Positions 45,821 through 54,928 of a stretch of DNA of 64,000 bases are shown piece after piece. Each line of letters begins with the position of its first letter. Within the stretch, counting starts at the first letter, position 1. The notes below the pieces were generated by a model that was not told where the DNA came from, ran no database searches, and saw only the letters and a list, made by a program, of their open reading frames with translations. The translations under genes were made by a program, and so were the position numbers. Location: contig CAKTFJ010000004.1 of NCBI GenBank assembly GCA_934555825.1, forward strand, positions 1 through 64,000, written 5' to 3'. The DNA comes from an uncultured Hyphomicrobium sp. (GTDB lineage Bacteria; Pseudomonadota; Alphaproteobacteria; Rhizobiales; Hyphomicrobiaceae).

Positions 45821-45999
45821 TTCATAAGATGCAAATATGTTTCCTGATACTCAAGTCTAACTTCTAGACAATTCGCTGCTTGAAATTTGTGCACTTGCCT
45901 ATTATCATGCCAGGAAATAATTATTCATAACAGTTGAATTTATTGAAGTCGGCTGCTACGGTCCGGATCGTTCGATCAACGTGTCCGGGTGCGCTGCCG
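45821..45999. promoter_or_regulatory. Divergent regulatory region of the two methylamine operons
   Basis: This 179-bp gap between mgdA and mgsA is clearly richer in A/T than its surroundings. It contains the inverted repeat GTCTA-N5-TAGAC (45855-45869) and the palindrome AATAATTATT (45916-45925). It must carry both promoters and is the natural place for an operator of a methylamine-responsive regulator. No promoter element could be fixed with certainty. Confidence 0.6.
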
Positions 46000-46896
46000 A
46001 TGTGCGGAATCGTAGGACTGTTTTTGAAAAACGAGGCGCTCGAGCCCGAGCTTGGGGCGCTGACGGCGGGAATGCTCGCCACGATGTGCGAGCGGGGGCC
46101 AGACTCGGCGGGGTTTGCCGTCTACGGCGCGTCCAAGGACGGCAAGGCCAAGATCACGCTGCAATCCGCCAACCCAGAAGCCGATTTCGACGGCTTGGCG
46201 AAGAGGGTGGAGAAGGCGGTCGACGGCTCGGTGAAGCTCGATGTGCGCGCGACGCACGCGGTGCTCACGTGCCGGGCTTCGGAAGCCGATGCCGTACGCG
46301 CGCTTCTTCGTGAGATCGCGCCTTCCGTGCGGATCATGGGGCTGGGCGACGCAATCGAGATTTACAAAGAGGTTGGGTACCCCACCGACGTCGCCAAGCG
46401 TTTTGACCTCAAGCGCATGAGCGGCACGCACGCCATCGGCCACACGCGCATGGCGACCGAAAGCGCCGTCACCACGCTCGGCGCGCATCCGTTCTCGACG
46501 GGACCGGACCAGTGCCTCGTCCATAACGGGTCGCTCTCGAACCACAACAACCTCCGCCGCTCTCTGATCCACGACGGCATGAGCTTCGAGACCGAGAACG
46601 ACAGCGAAGTGGCTGCCGCCTATCTCACCTGGCGGATGAAGCAGGGACTCGATCTCGGCCAGGCGCTTGAAAAGAGCCTCGAAGATCTCGACGGTTTTTT
46701 CACTTTCGTCGTCGGTACCAAGACGGGGTTCGGCGTGCTGCGCGATCCGATCGCGTGCAAGCCCGCGGTGCTCGCGGAAACGGACGACTATGTGGCGTTC
46801 GGCTCCGAGTATCGCGCGCTCGCCGGACTGCCAGGCATCGAGACGGCGAAGGTCTGGGAGCCCGAACCCGCAACCGTCTACTTCTGGGAGCGCTGA
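46000..46896 (+). CDS. mgsA: N-methylglutamate synthase subunit A (class-II glutamine amidotransferase-like)
   Basis: 298 residues from ATG 46000. Met-Cys2 (MCGIVGLFL) gives the N-terminal nucleophile Cys of class-II amidotransferases, with GHTRMATES…NGSLSNHNNLRR following. It corresponds to the amidotransferase domain of glutamate synthase (GlxB-like). In this pathway it should release methylamine from gamma-glutamylmethylamide. One bp separates it from mgsB. Confidence 0.9.
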   Translation: MCGIVGLFLKNEALEPELGALTAGMLATMCERGPDSAGFAVYGASKDGKAKITLQSANPEADFDGLAKRVEKAVDGSVKLDVRATHAVLTCRASEADAVRALLREIAPSVRIMGLGDAIEIYKEVGYPTDVAKRFDLKRMSGTHAIGHTRMATESAVTTLGAHPFSTGPDQCLVHNGSLSNHNNLRRSLIHDGMSFETENDSEVAAAYLTWRMKQGLDLGQALEKSLEDLDGFFTFVVGTKTGFGVLRDPIACKPAVLAETDDYVAFGSEYRALAGLPGIETAKVWEPEPATVYFWER

Positions 46897-46897
46897 T

Positions 46898-47587
46898 ATG
46901 GCCGCTGTAGTCGATCTCGGCATAACACCGCTGCGTGCGCTCAACGAGACGCTCCACGCGCTCTCGGACGGCACCAACGAAACCGAATGGGACGTGCTCA
47001 ATCCGGAAGGCCGCCACGCGGTCGCCGTGGGCCTCGATGCGCCCGTCACCGTCCATGTTCGCGGGCCCGTGGGCTATTACTGCGCGGGCATGAACAAGCA
47101 GGCGACTGTCATCGTGCACGGCTCGGCCGGGCCCGGAACCGCGGAAAACATGATGTCGGGCCGTGTCGTCGTGAAAGGCGATGCGAGCCAGTACGCAGGC
47201 GCCACAGGACGTGGCGGCATACTCGTCATCGAAGGCAACGCGTCGTCGCGCTGCGGGATCTCGATGAAGGGGATCGACATTCTCGTGCGCGGCAACATCG
47301 GGCACATGTCGGCGTTCATGGCGCAGAGCGGCAATCTCGTCGTGCTGGGGGACGCGGGCGATGCGCTCGGAGATTCCATCTACGAGGCGCGTCTCTTCGT
47401 GCGCGGGGCGGTGAAAAGCCTCGGCGCGGATTGCATCGAGAAAGAGATGCGCCCCGAACATCACGACCTCCTGGCCGACCTTCTGGAAAAAGCGGGCGTG
47501 ACTGACGTCAAGACCAGCGAGTTCCGCCGCTACGGCTCAGCCCGCAAGCTCTACACCTTCGACATCGACAACGCGGACGCCTACTGA
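46898..47587 (+). CDS. mgsB: N-methylglutamate synthase subunit B (GltS C-terminal beta-helix-like)
   Basis: 229 residues. Repeating glycine-rich turns (GPVGYYCAGMNKQATVIVHGSAGPGTAENMMSGRVVVKGDASQYAGATGRGGILVIEGNASSRCGISMKG) form the right-handed beta-helix of the glutamate synthase C-terminal domain (GlxC-like). It has a structural or channelling role between MgsA and MgsC. The stop overlaps the mgsC start (TGATG). Confidence 0.9.
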   Translation: MAAVVDLGITPLRALNETLHALSDGTNETEWDVLNPEGRHAVAVGLDAPVTVHVRGPVGYYCAGMNKQATVIVHGSAGPGTAENMMSGRVVVKGDASQYAGATGRGGILVIEGNASSRCGISMKGIDILVRGNIGHMSAFMAQSGNLVVLGDAGDALGDSIYEARLFVRGAVKSLGADCIEKEMRPEHHDLLADLLEKAGVTDVKTSEFRRYGSARKLYTFDIDNADAY

Positions 47588-48915
47588 TGACTTATCACAA
47601 TCCGCCGACCACACCGCGCAAGTCTGCCGTCTTCGACGACTACACGCTGTCCGAAATCCGCCGCGCTGCGGAGACCGGCATCTACGACATCCGGGGCGCT
47701 GGCGCGAAACGCAAGGTTCCGCACTTCGACGATCTCCTGTTCCTCGGCGCCTCGATGTCGCGCTATCCGCTCGAAGGCTATCGCGAGCGCTGCTCGACGG
47801 AGGTCGTGCTCGGCACGCGGAACGCGAAGAAGCCGATCCATCTCAAGATCCCGATCACGATTGCGGGCATGAGCTTCGGCTCGCTCTCGGCGCAGGCGAA
47901 GGAGGCCTTGGGGCGCGGCGCGAACATGGCCGGCACGTCCACCACAACGGGCGACGGCGGCATGACGCCTGAAGAGCGCGGACATTCGAAGACGCTCGTC
48001 TATCAGTATCTGCCGTCTCGCTACGGCATGAATCCGGACGATCTCAGGAAGGCGGACGCCATCGAGATCGTCGTCGGGCAGGGCGCGAAGCCCGGCGGCG
48101 GCGGCATGCTGCTCGGGCAGAAGATTTCCGACCGCGTGGCCGAGATGCGCACATTGCCCAAAGGCATCGACCAACGCTCAGCGTGCCGCCATCCCGACTG
48201 GACCGGGCCCGACGATCTCGAAATCAAGATCCTTGAGCTGCGCGAAATCACGGATTGGGAGAAGCCGATCTACATCAAGGTCGGCGGGTCGCGGCCTTAC
48301 TACGACGTGGCGCTTGCGGTGAAGGCGGGAGCGGATGTCGTCGTCGTGGACGGTATGCAGGGCGGCACGGCGGCGACGCAGGAGGTCTTCATCGAGCATG
48401 TCGGGCAACCGACGCTCGCGTGCATCCGCCCCGCCGTTCAAGCGCTGCAGGATCTGGGGATGCATCGCAAGGTGCAACTCATCGTATCGGGCGGCATTCG
48501 CAACGGAGCCGACGCGGCCAAGGCGCTGGCGCTCGGCGCGGACGCTGTTTCTATCGGCACGGCGGCGCTCGTCGCGCTCGGCGACAACGATCCCGCGCTC
48601 GAAGCTGAATACCGCAAGCTCAACACGACGGCCGGTGCCTTCGACGACTGGCACGAGGGGCGCGACCCCGCCGGCATCACGACGCAAGACGGCGATCTGG
48701 CGCGGCGGCTCGATCCCGTCCGCGCGGGCCGGCGACTGGCCAACTATCTCAAGGTCATGACGCTGGAACTCCAGACCATCGCGCGCGCGGCCGGTCATAA
48801 TCACGTCCACAACCTCGAGCCCGAGGATCTTTGTGCACTCACCATCGAAGCCGCGGCCATGGCGCGCGTGCCATTGGCGGGAACGAGCTGGATTCCGGGC
48901 GAAAGCAAATTCTGA
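47587..48915 (+). CDS. mgsC: N-methylglutamate synthase subunit C (FMN glutamate-synthase domain)
   Basis: 442 residues. GMSFGSLSAQAKEALGRGANMAGTSTTTGDGGMTPEE, KPGGGGMLLGQKIS, VKAGADVVVVDGMQGGTAATQEVFIEH and LIVSGGIRNGADAAKALALGADAVSIG match the FMN-binding central domain of glutamate synthase (GlxD-like). It should condense methylamine with 2-oxoglutarate and reduce it to N-methylglutamate. The clustered Cys of the GltS 3Fe-4S site are not obvious here. gmaS lies 123 bp downstream. Confidence 0.9.
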   Translation: MTYHNPPTTPRKSAVFDDYTLSEIRRAAETGIYDIRGAGAKRKVPHFDDLLFLGASMSRYPLEGYRERCSTEVVLGTRNAKKPIHLKIPITIAGMSFGSLSAQAKEALGRGANMAGTSTTTGDGGMTPEERGHSKTLVYQYLPSRYGMNPDDLRKADAIEIVVGQGAKPGGGGMLLGQKISDRVAEMRTLPKGIDQRSACRHPDWTGPDDLEIKILELREITDWEKPIYIKVGGSRPYYDVALAVKAGADVVVVDGMQGGTAATQEVFIEHVGQPTLACIRPAVQALQDLGMHRKVQLIVSGGIRNGADAAKALALGADAVSIGTAALVALGDNDPALEAEYRKLNTTAGAFDDWHEGRDPAGITTQDGDLARRLDPVRAGRRLANYLKVMTLELQTIARAAGHNHVHNLEPEDLCALTIEAAAMARVPLAGTSWIPGESKF

Positions 48916-49038
48916 GCGGCGACACTCAGTTCTACGCAGTGACACTTCGGCCCATGAAGGCCGGGGGCGCGGCTTCAAAAACAGAAAGACAAGTCATCTA
49001 GGGGTGAGGATCAAACGAAGCGTGGGACGCCCAAAACC

Positions 49039-50346
49039 ATGACACAGTGTCTAGCCCAGGTCGCGAAGGATCGCGGCATCCGCTACTTCATGATCTCGTT
49101 CACGGATCTATTCGGTTTCCAGCGCGCGAAGCTGGTGCCGGCTGCCGCGATCGCGGACATTCAGAAGGACGGCGCGGGTTTCGCAGGTTTCGCGACGTGG
49201 CTCGATATGACGCCCGCGCATCCGGACATGCTTGCCATGGCAGATGCGCCGGGGCTCGTTCAGCTTCCGTGGAAGCCCGAGGTCGCGTGGGTTCCGGCAG
49301 ATTGCGTAATGGACAACAAGACGGTCGCGCAGTCGCCGCGCGTCGTCCTAAAGAACGTCCTCGCAAAAGCAGCCGAGCAAGGCTTTCGCGTCAAGACCGG
49401 CGTCGAGTGCGAATACTTTCTGATCAACGCGGATGGATCGGCGATTTCCGATTCCATGGATCTCGCGAGCAAGCCTTGCTACGATCAACAGGCGTTGATG
49501 CGCCGCTATGACGTGATCTCCGAGATCTGCGACTATATGCAGGAACTCGGATGGGGGCCCTATCAAAACGATCACGAGGACGCGAACGGGCAGTTCGAAA
49601 TGAACTGGGCGTTCGACGACGCGCTGAAGACGGCGGATCGTCATTCCTTCTTCAAGTACATGGTAAAGTCGGTCGCGGAGAAGCACGGGCTTCGCGCGAC
49701 GTTCATGCCGAAGCCGTTCGCGAACCTCACGGGCAACGGCTGTCACGTGCATATCTCGGTCTGGAGCCCGGATGGGGCAACCAATACATTCGCCGATGCG
49801 ACGGACGAGATGGGGCTCTCGCAACAAGGCTACAATTTTCTCGGCGGCATCATGCAGCACGCCACGGGGCTCGCTGCGATCACGAATCCGACGGTCAACT
49901 CGTACAAGCGCATCAACGCGCCACGCACGATCTCAGGTGCGACCTGGTCGCCCAACAGCGTGACGTGGACCGGCAACAATCGGACGCACATGGTGCGCGT
50001 GCCGGGTGCGGGACGGTTCGAGTTCCGGCTGCCGGACGGCGCGGCCAATCCCTACCTGCTGCAAGCCGCCATCATCGCGGCGGGGCTCGACGGCATTGCG
50101 CGCAACGCGCATCCCGGCCCGCGCCTCGACATCGACATGTATCAGGAGGGGCATACGGTCACGGATGCGCCGAGGCTGCCGTTGAATCTGCTCGACGCGG
50201 TTCGCGCATTCGAGAGCGATACAACTTTGAAAGCCTCGCTCGGCGAGGAGCTGGCCAGCGCTTACGTCAAACTCAAGACGGGCGAATGGAACGGCTATGC
50301 GAGCCATCTGACGCAATGGGAACGCGAGCACACACTCGACGTCTAG
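49039..50346 (+). CDS. gmaS: Gamma-glutamylmethylamide synthetase (GlnA/GlnT family)
   Basis: 435 residues of the glutamine-synthetase fold: VECEYFLINADG, ENDHEDANGQFEMNWAFDDAL, TFMPKPFANLTGNGCHVHIS (metal and ATP ligands) and NSYKRINAPRTISGATWSPNSVTWTGNNRTHMVRVPGAGRFEFRLPDGAANPYL. By sequence alone it could be called GlnT. The adjoining mgsABC/mgdABCD genes make the ATP-dependent joining of methylamine to glutamate the best assignment. Its end overlaps the convergent next gene by 4 bp. Confidence 0.88.
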   Translation: MTQCLAQVAKDRGIRYFMISFTDLFGFQRAKLVPAAAIADIQKDGAGFAGFATWLDMTPAHPDMLAMADAPGLVQLPWKPEVAWVPADCVMDNKTVAQSPRVVLKNVLAKAAEQGFRVKTGVECEYFLINADGSAISDSMDLASKPCYDQQALMRRYDVISEICDYMQELGWGPYQNDHEDANGQFEMNWAFDDALKTADRHSFFKYMVKSVAEKHGLRATFMPKPFANLTGNGCHVHISVWSPDGATNTFADATDEMGLSQQGYNFLGGIMQHATGLAAITNPTVNSYKRINAPRTISGATWSPNSVTWTGNNRTHMVRVPGAGRFEFRLPDGAANPYLLQAAIIAAGLDGIARNAHPGPRLDIDMYQEGHTVTDAPRLPLNLLDAVRAFESDTTLKASLGEELASAYVKLKTGEWNGYASHLTQWEREHTLDV

Positions 50347-50873
50347 CGGTGTGCGATCCAGTAGGCCTCGGTCGTCGCAAGAAGTGTGGCGTAGTCCGTC
50401 GCGAGGCCTGCGGATGCGACGCATAATCCATCGGCACCAAGTTTGGCGTTCATGCCGCGCGTCCAGCGTGCCATTGGTGTCAAGCGAAGGGCGCTCTCCG
50501 TTTCCGGCCGCACACTCAGCACCATCACCGCGCTCATGCCGCCGCCCCAGGTGGAAATCTCTTGGATCGCGCTCCACTGCACGAATCCAGGTGCAATGCG
50601 AATGTCGCGCAGCCCCTCCGGGCCGAGTGTTACGATGCCGCCGCGCCGGTTGAGCATTCTCCCGACAAGGACCATCACGCAGAATCCGAAGAAGACGACG
50701 CCGATGGTACCGTAGGTCTGCATCCTATTGGGGGGAATTTCGCGCCCCCTGTATGTTGTGAGCGTGAATACGTAGACCGAGAGGCCGACCATCGCCAAGC
50801 CGATCAGCACGCCGAAGAGGAGCTTCCAAGGGGAATCGGAGAACGTGATCTTCCGGCTGGTGTCGATCGACAT
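50343..50873 (-). CDS. STM3941-like membrane protein
   Basis: 176 residues. Two helices (about 17-37 and 54-74) precede a small soluble domain with LGPEGLRDIRIAPGFVQWSAIQEIS, a pattern I associate with the STM3941/PH-like membrane proteins. The match is by eye only. It converges on gmaS with a 4-bp overlap and diverges from lpxI. Confidence 0.6.
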   Translation of the reverse strand: MSIDTSRKITFSDSPWKLLFGVLIGLAMVGLSVYVFTLTTYRGREIPPNRMQTYGTIGVVFFGFCVMVLVGRMLNRRGGIVTLGPEGLRDIRIAPGFVQWSAIQEISTWGGGMSAVMVLSVRPETESALRLTPMARWTRGMNAKLGADGLCVASAGLATDYATLLATTEAYWIAHR

Positions 50874-50992
50874 GGATTGCCTCAGGCTGCGTGGCGTCGA
50901 GGAATGCGGAGCCTAGTCCCCGCTCGCCATTCCCGCTATAGCGATGCCGTACGCGGCAACACGGCCCGCGATAGGGGCGGCGAGAGAGAGCC

Positions 50993-52297
50993 ATGAGTGC
51001 AGGCGAGCGTCGGCTCGGAATACTGGCGGGCGGCGGCAAGCTTCCGCGCGAGATTGCGCAGAGCGCGGCGCGCCAAGGGCTTCCGGTCGCTATCGTCGCC
51101 ATCGACAGCGAAGCGGACCCGGATCTGGCGGGGCCCGACGTGACCCGCGTCAATTGGGGCAGCATCGGCGGGATGATCCGCGCGCTTCGCCAAGCGCGGG
51201 TGACGGATCTCGTGATCGTGGGGCACGTGCGCCGGCCGGAGTTGGGTGCCCTGAAGCCCGATCTCGGTTTCTTCCGCAATCTTCCGCGGCTCTTGAAAAT
51301 CGTGGCCTCGGGAGGAGACGACGGCGTGTTGCGCCGTGTCGTCCGCTTTTTCGAGCAAGAGGGCTTTCGCGTGATCGGGCCGGGCGAGGCCGCGCCCGAA
51401 CTCGTGGTTCGGGAAGGTGCAGCGGGTGCGGCGCGCGCGTCTGACGAGGATCGGGCGGATATTCAGACGGGGCTTGCGCTGATCCGCGCGCTTGGCCCGT
51501 ACGACATCGGGCAAGGTGTTGTGATTGCGGGCGGGCGGATCGAAGCCATCGAGGGTGTCGAAGGCACCGACCGGATGATCGCGCGGGCGGGTGAAGCACG
51601 CCGCGCGGCTCACGATGCGCCACGGGGTGGCATCCTCGTCAAGCGCTCGAAGCCCGAGCAGGATCTTCGCGTGGATATGCCGGCCATCGGGCCTGCGACC
51701 GTGGAGGGCGCGCACGCGGCTGGGCTTTCCGGCATCGCGGCGGAAGCGGAACATGTGCTGATCGCGGAACGCGCAGTCACGCTCGCACGTGCGGATGCTG
51801 CCGGGATTTTCGTCGAAGGCGTGCGGGACGAGGCGCCCGCGAGTGCCACGCCGCGGCGCTTCAAGGCGCATCGCGTGGTGCGCGATCTCCGTCCGCTCGG
51901 CGGGGTGAAGCCGCGCCGGCATTCGGTGCGCGATGCGGTGAAAGGGCTCGCGACCATCGAGGCGCTCGCGCGTTTCGGCGTGGGGCATACGGCGGTCGTG
52001 GTGCGTAATCACGTGCTGGCAGTGGAAGCGGATGAAGGCGCGGAGGCCACCGTGCGCCGCGCCGAAGGTTTGCGCCAATGGGCAAGCCTGACGCGGCGGC
52101 GGCGCGGCGTCGTCGTGTTGCGGCGGGCGGAGGCTCTGACGGAGACCCTCGTTACCATCGTGGCGCGTGCCGGATATGCGGGCATTGCGATCGGCGACGA
52201 CGCGGCGGCAGCCTCCGGAGACGCGCTGGCCGCTGCGGAACGCGAGGGGCTTTTCATCGTGACATCGCCATCTGCTTCATCCGAGGGAAAAGGCTGA
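50993..52297 (+). CDS. lpxI: UDP-2,3-diacylglucosamine diphosphatase LpxI with a duplicated C-terminal domain
   Basis: 434 residues; typical LpxI has about 280. Residues 1-145 are the N domain (LGILAGGGKLPREIAQSA; GHVRRPELGALKPD). Residues 153-277 are the normal catalytic C domain (DIGQGVVIAGGRIEAIEGVEGTDRMI…KRSKPEQDLRVDMPAIGPATVEGAHAAGLSGIA). Residues about 313-423 repeat this domain in degenerate form (GVGHTAVVVRNHVLAVEADEGAEATVRRAEGLR…AGYAGIAIG) but lack the KPxQDxRxDxPxIG motif. LpxI hydrolyses UDP-2,3-diacylglucosamine in lipid A synthesis. The stop overlaps the lpxB start by one base. Confidence 0.92.
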   Translation: MSAGERRLGILAGGGKLPREIAQSAARQGLPVAIVAIDSEADPDLAGPDVTRVNWGSIGGMIRALRQARVTDLVIVGHVRRPELGALKPDLGFFRNLPRLLKIVASGGDDGVLRRVVRFFEQEGFRVIGPGEAAPELVVREGAAGAARASDEDRADIQTGLALIRALGPYDIGQGVVIAGGRIEAIEGVEGTDRMIARAGEARRAAHDAPRGGILVKRSKPEQDLRVDMPAIGPATVEGAHAAGLSGIAAEAEHVLIAERAVTLARADAAGIFVEGVRDEAPASATPRRFKAHRVVRDLRPLGGVKPRRHSVRDAVKGLATIEALARFGVGHTAVVVRNHVLAVEADEGAEATVRRAEGLRQWASLTRRRRGVVVLRRAEALTETLVTIVARAGYAGIAIGDDAAAASGDALAAAEREGLFIVTSPSASSEGKG

Positions 52298-53511
52298 TGA
52301 GCGAGGCTTTGTCAAAGCACGATGAGGTGCGCCTCGTTTTGATTGCGGGCGAGCACTCGGGCGATGCGCTCGGCGGCAAGTTGATTGCCGCGCTCAAGGC
52401 ACGACTCCAAGATCGGCTGCAGCTTTCCGGCGTGGGTGGCGAGGCGATGGCGGCGGAAGGCTTCGTCTCCGATTTTCCCATCGAAGACGTTGCGGTCATG
52501 GGTCCGCTCTCGATCCTGCGGCACCTTCCGCGCATCGTTCGGCGGGTTTATGCAACGGTGGACCGTGCGATCGCATCCAACCCGCACGCGGTCGTCATCA
52601 TCGATAGCCCCGAGTTCACGCACCCAATCGCGAAGCGCATCCGCAAGCGTCGGCCGGATATTCCAATTATCGATTACGTGAGCCCAAGTGTGTGGGCATG
52701 GCGGCCCGGGCGCGCGGCCAAGATGCGCGCCTATGTGGATCACGTGCTTGCGCTGCTGCCGTTCGAGCCGGCGGCGCACGCAAGGCTCGGCGGGCCGCCG
52801 TGCACGTATGTCGGCCACGCGTTGTCCGAGCGGCTCGCGTGGTTCCGCGATCTCGATCCGGCGCCGCTTGCGGCCGCACTTGGGCTCGATCCCGCGCGTC
52901 CCGTCATCGTGGCGCTGCCGGGGAGCCGGGCGTCAGAAGTTGGTCGCCTCATGGAGCCGTTTGGGGCTGCCCTGCGGCTCGTGATGGCGCGTGGCGTGGA
53001 GCCGCAGGTGCTGATGCCATGCGTGCCGCATATGCGTCCGCTGATCGCGGCGGGGCTCAAGTCGTGGCCGCTCAAGCCACACCTCGTCGAGGGGGACGAC
53101 GACAAGTTTCGCGCGTTCAAGCTTGCGCAAGCAGCGCTCGCGGCATCAGGGACGGTAACGCTCGAACTCGCGCTCGCGGGTACGCCGATGGTTGTGGCCT
53201 ATCGCGTCGATCCGGTCGCGGCTCCGTTTCTGCGGCGGCTCATCAAGGCGCCGACGGTCGTGCTGGCCAATCTCGTGCTCGGCGAAAACGCCTTTCCAGA
53301 GTTTCACCAGGAGACGGTTACGCCGGAAAATCTCGCCAACACGCTTCTTCCGCTGCTCTCGGATACGGTTGAGCGGCGCCGACAAGAGGCCGCGCTGGCG
53401 CGCATCCCCGGGCTTCTCCGGACGGAGGGAGGCCGCGCGCCAAGCGAGGCGGCGGCCGATGTCGTCCTCGATTACGCTTTGGGGAAGGGGCGGCGCGGCG
53501 GGCCGATATAG
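52297..53511 (+). CDS. lpxB: Lipid-A-disaccharide synthase
   Basis: 404 residues from ATG 52297. [64 protein letters not shown] and [12 protein letters not shown] mark LpxB. It joins lipid X and its UDP form using the product of LpxI, whose gene is coupled upstream. Its 3' end overlaps the convergent citrate synthase gene by 40 bp. Confidence 0.95.
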   Translation: MSEALSKHDEVRLVLIAGEHSGDALGGKLIAALKARLQDRLQLSGVGGEAMAAEGFVSDFPIEDVAVMGPLSILRHLPRIVRRVYATVDRAIASNPHAVVIIDSPEFTHPIAKRIRKRRPDIPIIDYVSPSVWAWRPGRAAKMRAYVDHVLALLPFEPAAHARLGGPPCTYVGHALSERLAWFRDLDPAPLAAALGLDPARPVIVALPGSRASEVGRLMEPFGAALRLVMARGVEPQVLMPCVPHMRPLIAAGLKSWPLKPHLVEGDDDKFRAFKLAQAALAASGTVTLELALAGTPMVVAYRVDPVAAPFLRRLIKAPTVVLANLVLGENAFPEFHQETVTPENLANTLLPLLSDTVERRRQEAALARIPGLLRTEGGRAPSEAAADVVLDYALGKGRRGGPI

Positions 53512-54785
53512 AGCTGGCGCGGCCGGCCGATTTTCTGCTCCGGGTCCTCGATCATCTCTTTCCACTGCGCGATCCAACCGACCGTGCGGGCGACTGCGAA
53601 CAGCACGGTGAACATCGAGACCGGGAAACCGATCGCGCGCAGCGTGATGCCCGAATAGAAATCGATGTTGGGATAGAGCTTCTTCTGGACGAAATACTCG
53701 TCTTCGAGCGCGATGCGTTCGAGCTCCATCGCGACCTTGAGCAGCGGCTCGTTGCGCTTATCGAGGGCGTCGAGAACCTCGTGACAGGTCTTCTGCATGA
53801 CCTTCGCGCGCGGATCGTAATTCTTGTAGACGCGGTGGCCGAAGCCCATGAGGCGGAAGCCGGACGACTTGTCCTTTGCCTTCTCGATGTACTCGGGGAT
53901 GCGATCGACGGTGCCGATTTCTTCGAGCATGTTGAGGGCGGCTTCGTTTGCGCCCCCGTGGGCCGGGCCCCAGAGGCAGGCGATGCCGGCGGCAATGCAG
54001 GCGAACGGGTTCGCGCCCGAAGAGCCCGCAAGGCGAACTGTGGAGGTCGATGCGTTCTGCTCGTGGTCGGCGTGCAGAATGAAGATGCGGTCGAGCGCCC
54101 GCGCTACCACCGGATTGACGATGTAAGGCTCGCACGGCACCGAGAAGCACATCTGCAGGAAGTTCGACGTGTAGTCGAGGTCGTTGCGCGGATAGATGAA
54201 CGGCTGGCCGATGGAATACTTGTAGGCCATCGCCGCGATCGTCGGCATCTTGGCGATCATGCGGTAGCTGGCCGTCTGGCGCTGCTCCGGATCGTTGATG
54301 TCGGTGCTATCGTGATAGAAGGCGGACAGCGCGCCGACGACGCCAACCATGATCGCCATCGGATGTCCATCGCGGCGGAACCCGGTGAAGAACTTGGTCA
54401 TCTGCTCGTGCACCATCGTGTGGCGCGAGATGGTGTTGCGGAACGTCTTGAATTCTTCGTTCGTCGGCAGCTCGCCGTGCAGCAGCAGATAGCAGATGGC
54501 GAGGAAGTTCGAATTTTCCGCCAGTTCGTCGATGGAGTAGCCGCGATAGAGCAACTCGCCCTTGTCGCCGTCGATAAAGGTGATGCCCGACGAGCAATTC
54601 GCGGTCGACGTAAAGCCCGGGTCGTAGGTGAAGCAGCCCGTGTCGCGGTAGAGCTTGCCGATATCGATCACGTCCGGCCCGATCGACCCGCTGCGCACAT
54701 CGAACGACACCGTCTGGCCGTCGAGCGCGAGCTCGGCCTCCCGCGAGGCTTCCACACTGGGGGTCGCGTTTTCCTGAATGCCCAT
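53472..54785 (-). CDS. gltA: Citrate synthase
   Basis: 437 residues of the long Gram-negative type. [75 protein letters not shown] (catalytic His) and [15 protein letters not shown] (His/Asp) are present. The C-terminus reads [14 protein letters not shown], differing from the usual GP(T/R)RR-type end, and the last 40 bp lie over the end of lpxB on the other strand. Confidence 0.97.
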   Translation of the reverse strand: MGIQENATPSVEASREAELALDGQTVSFDVRSGSIGPDVIDIGKLYRDTGCFTYDPGFTSTANCSSGITFIDGDKGELLYRGYSIDELAENSNFLAICYLLLHGELPTNEEFKTFRNTISRHTMVHEQMTKFFTGFRRDGHPMAIMVGVVGALSAFYHDSTDINDPEQRQTASYRMIAKMPTIAAMAYKYSIGQPFIYPRNDLDYTSNFLQMCFSVPCEPYIVNPVVARALDRIFILHADHEQNASTSTVRLAGSSGANPFACIAAGIACLWGPAHGGANEAALNMLEEIGTVDRIPEYIEKAKDKSSGFRLMGFGHRVYKNYDPRAKVMQKTCHEVLDALDKRNEPLLKVAMELERIALEDEYFVQKKLYPNIDFYSGITLRAIGFPVSMFTVLFAVARTVGWIAQWKEMIEDPEQKIGRPRQLYIGPPRRPFPKA

Positions 54786-54928
54786 GCCGCTTCTCCTTGC
54801 GGTAGTTCAGTCTATCCGAGCCTCGAACGAGACCAAGGCACCCCGGCCGGAATGCGCTTGTTGCGGTGCAGTATAACCAATTCGGGCCGCCCGGCGAAAC
54901 GACGAAGTTGCAAAGATTTGCGGCACCT

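Noticed and set aside
45893..45914. Sigma-54-like promoter (TGGCAT…GGCA on the minus strand) for mgdA
   Set aside because: The spacing between the GG and GC dinucleotides is one base too long for a sigma-54 promoter, and the TTGC half is not matched.
50993..52297. Frameshift or fusion of lpxI with a neighbouring gene
   Set aside because: The frame is continuous and the extra segment resembles LpxI's own C domain, so an internal duplication explains it better.
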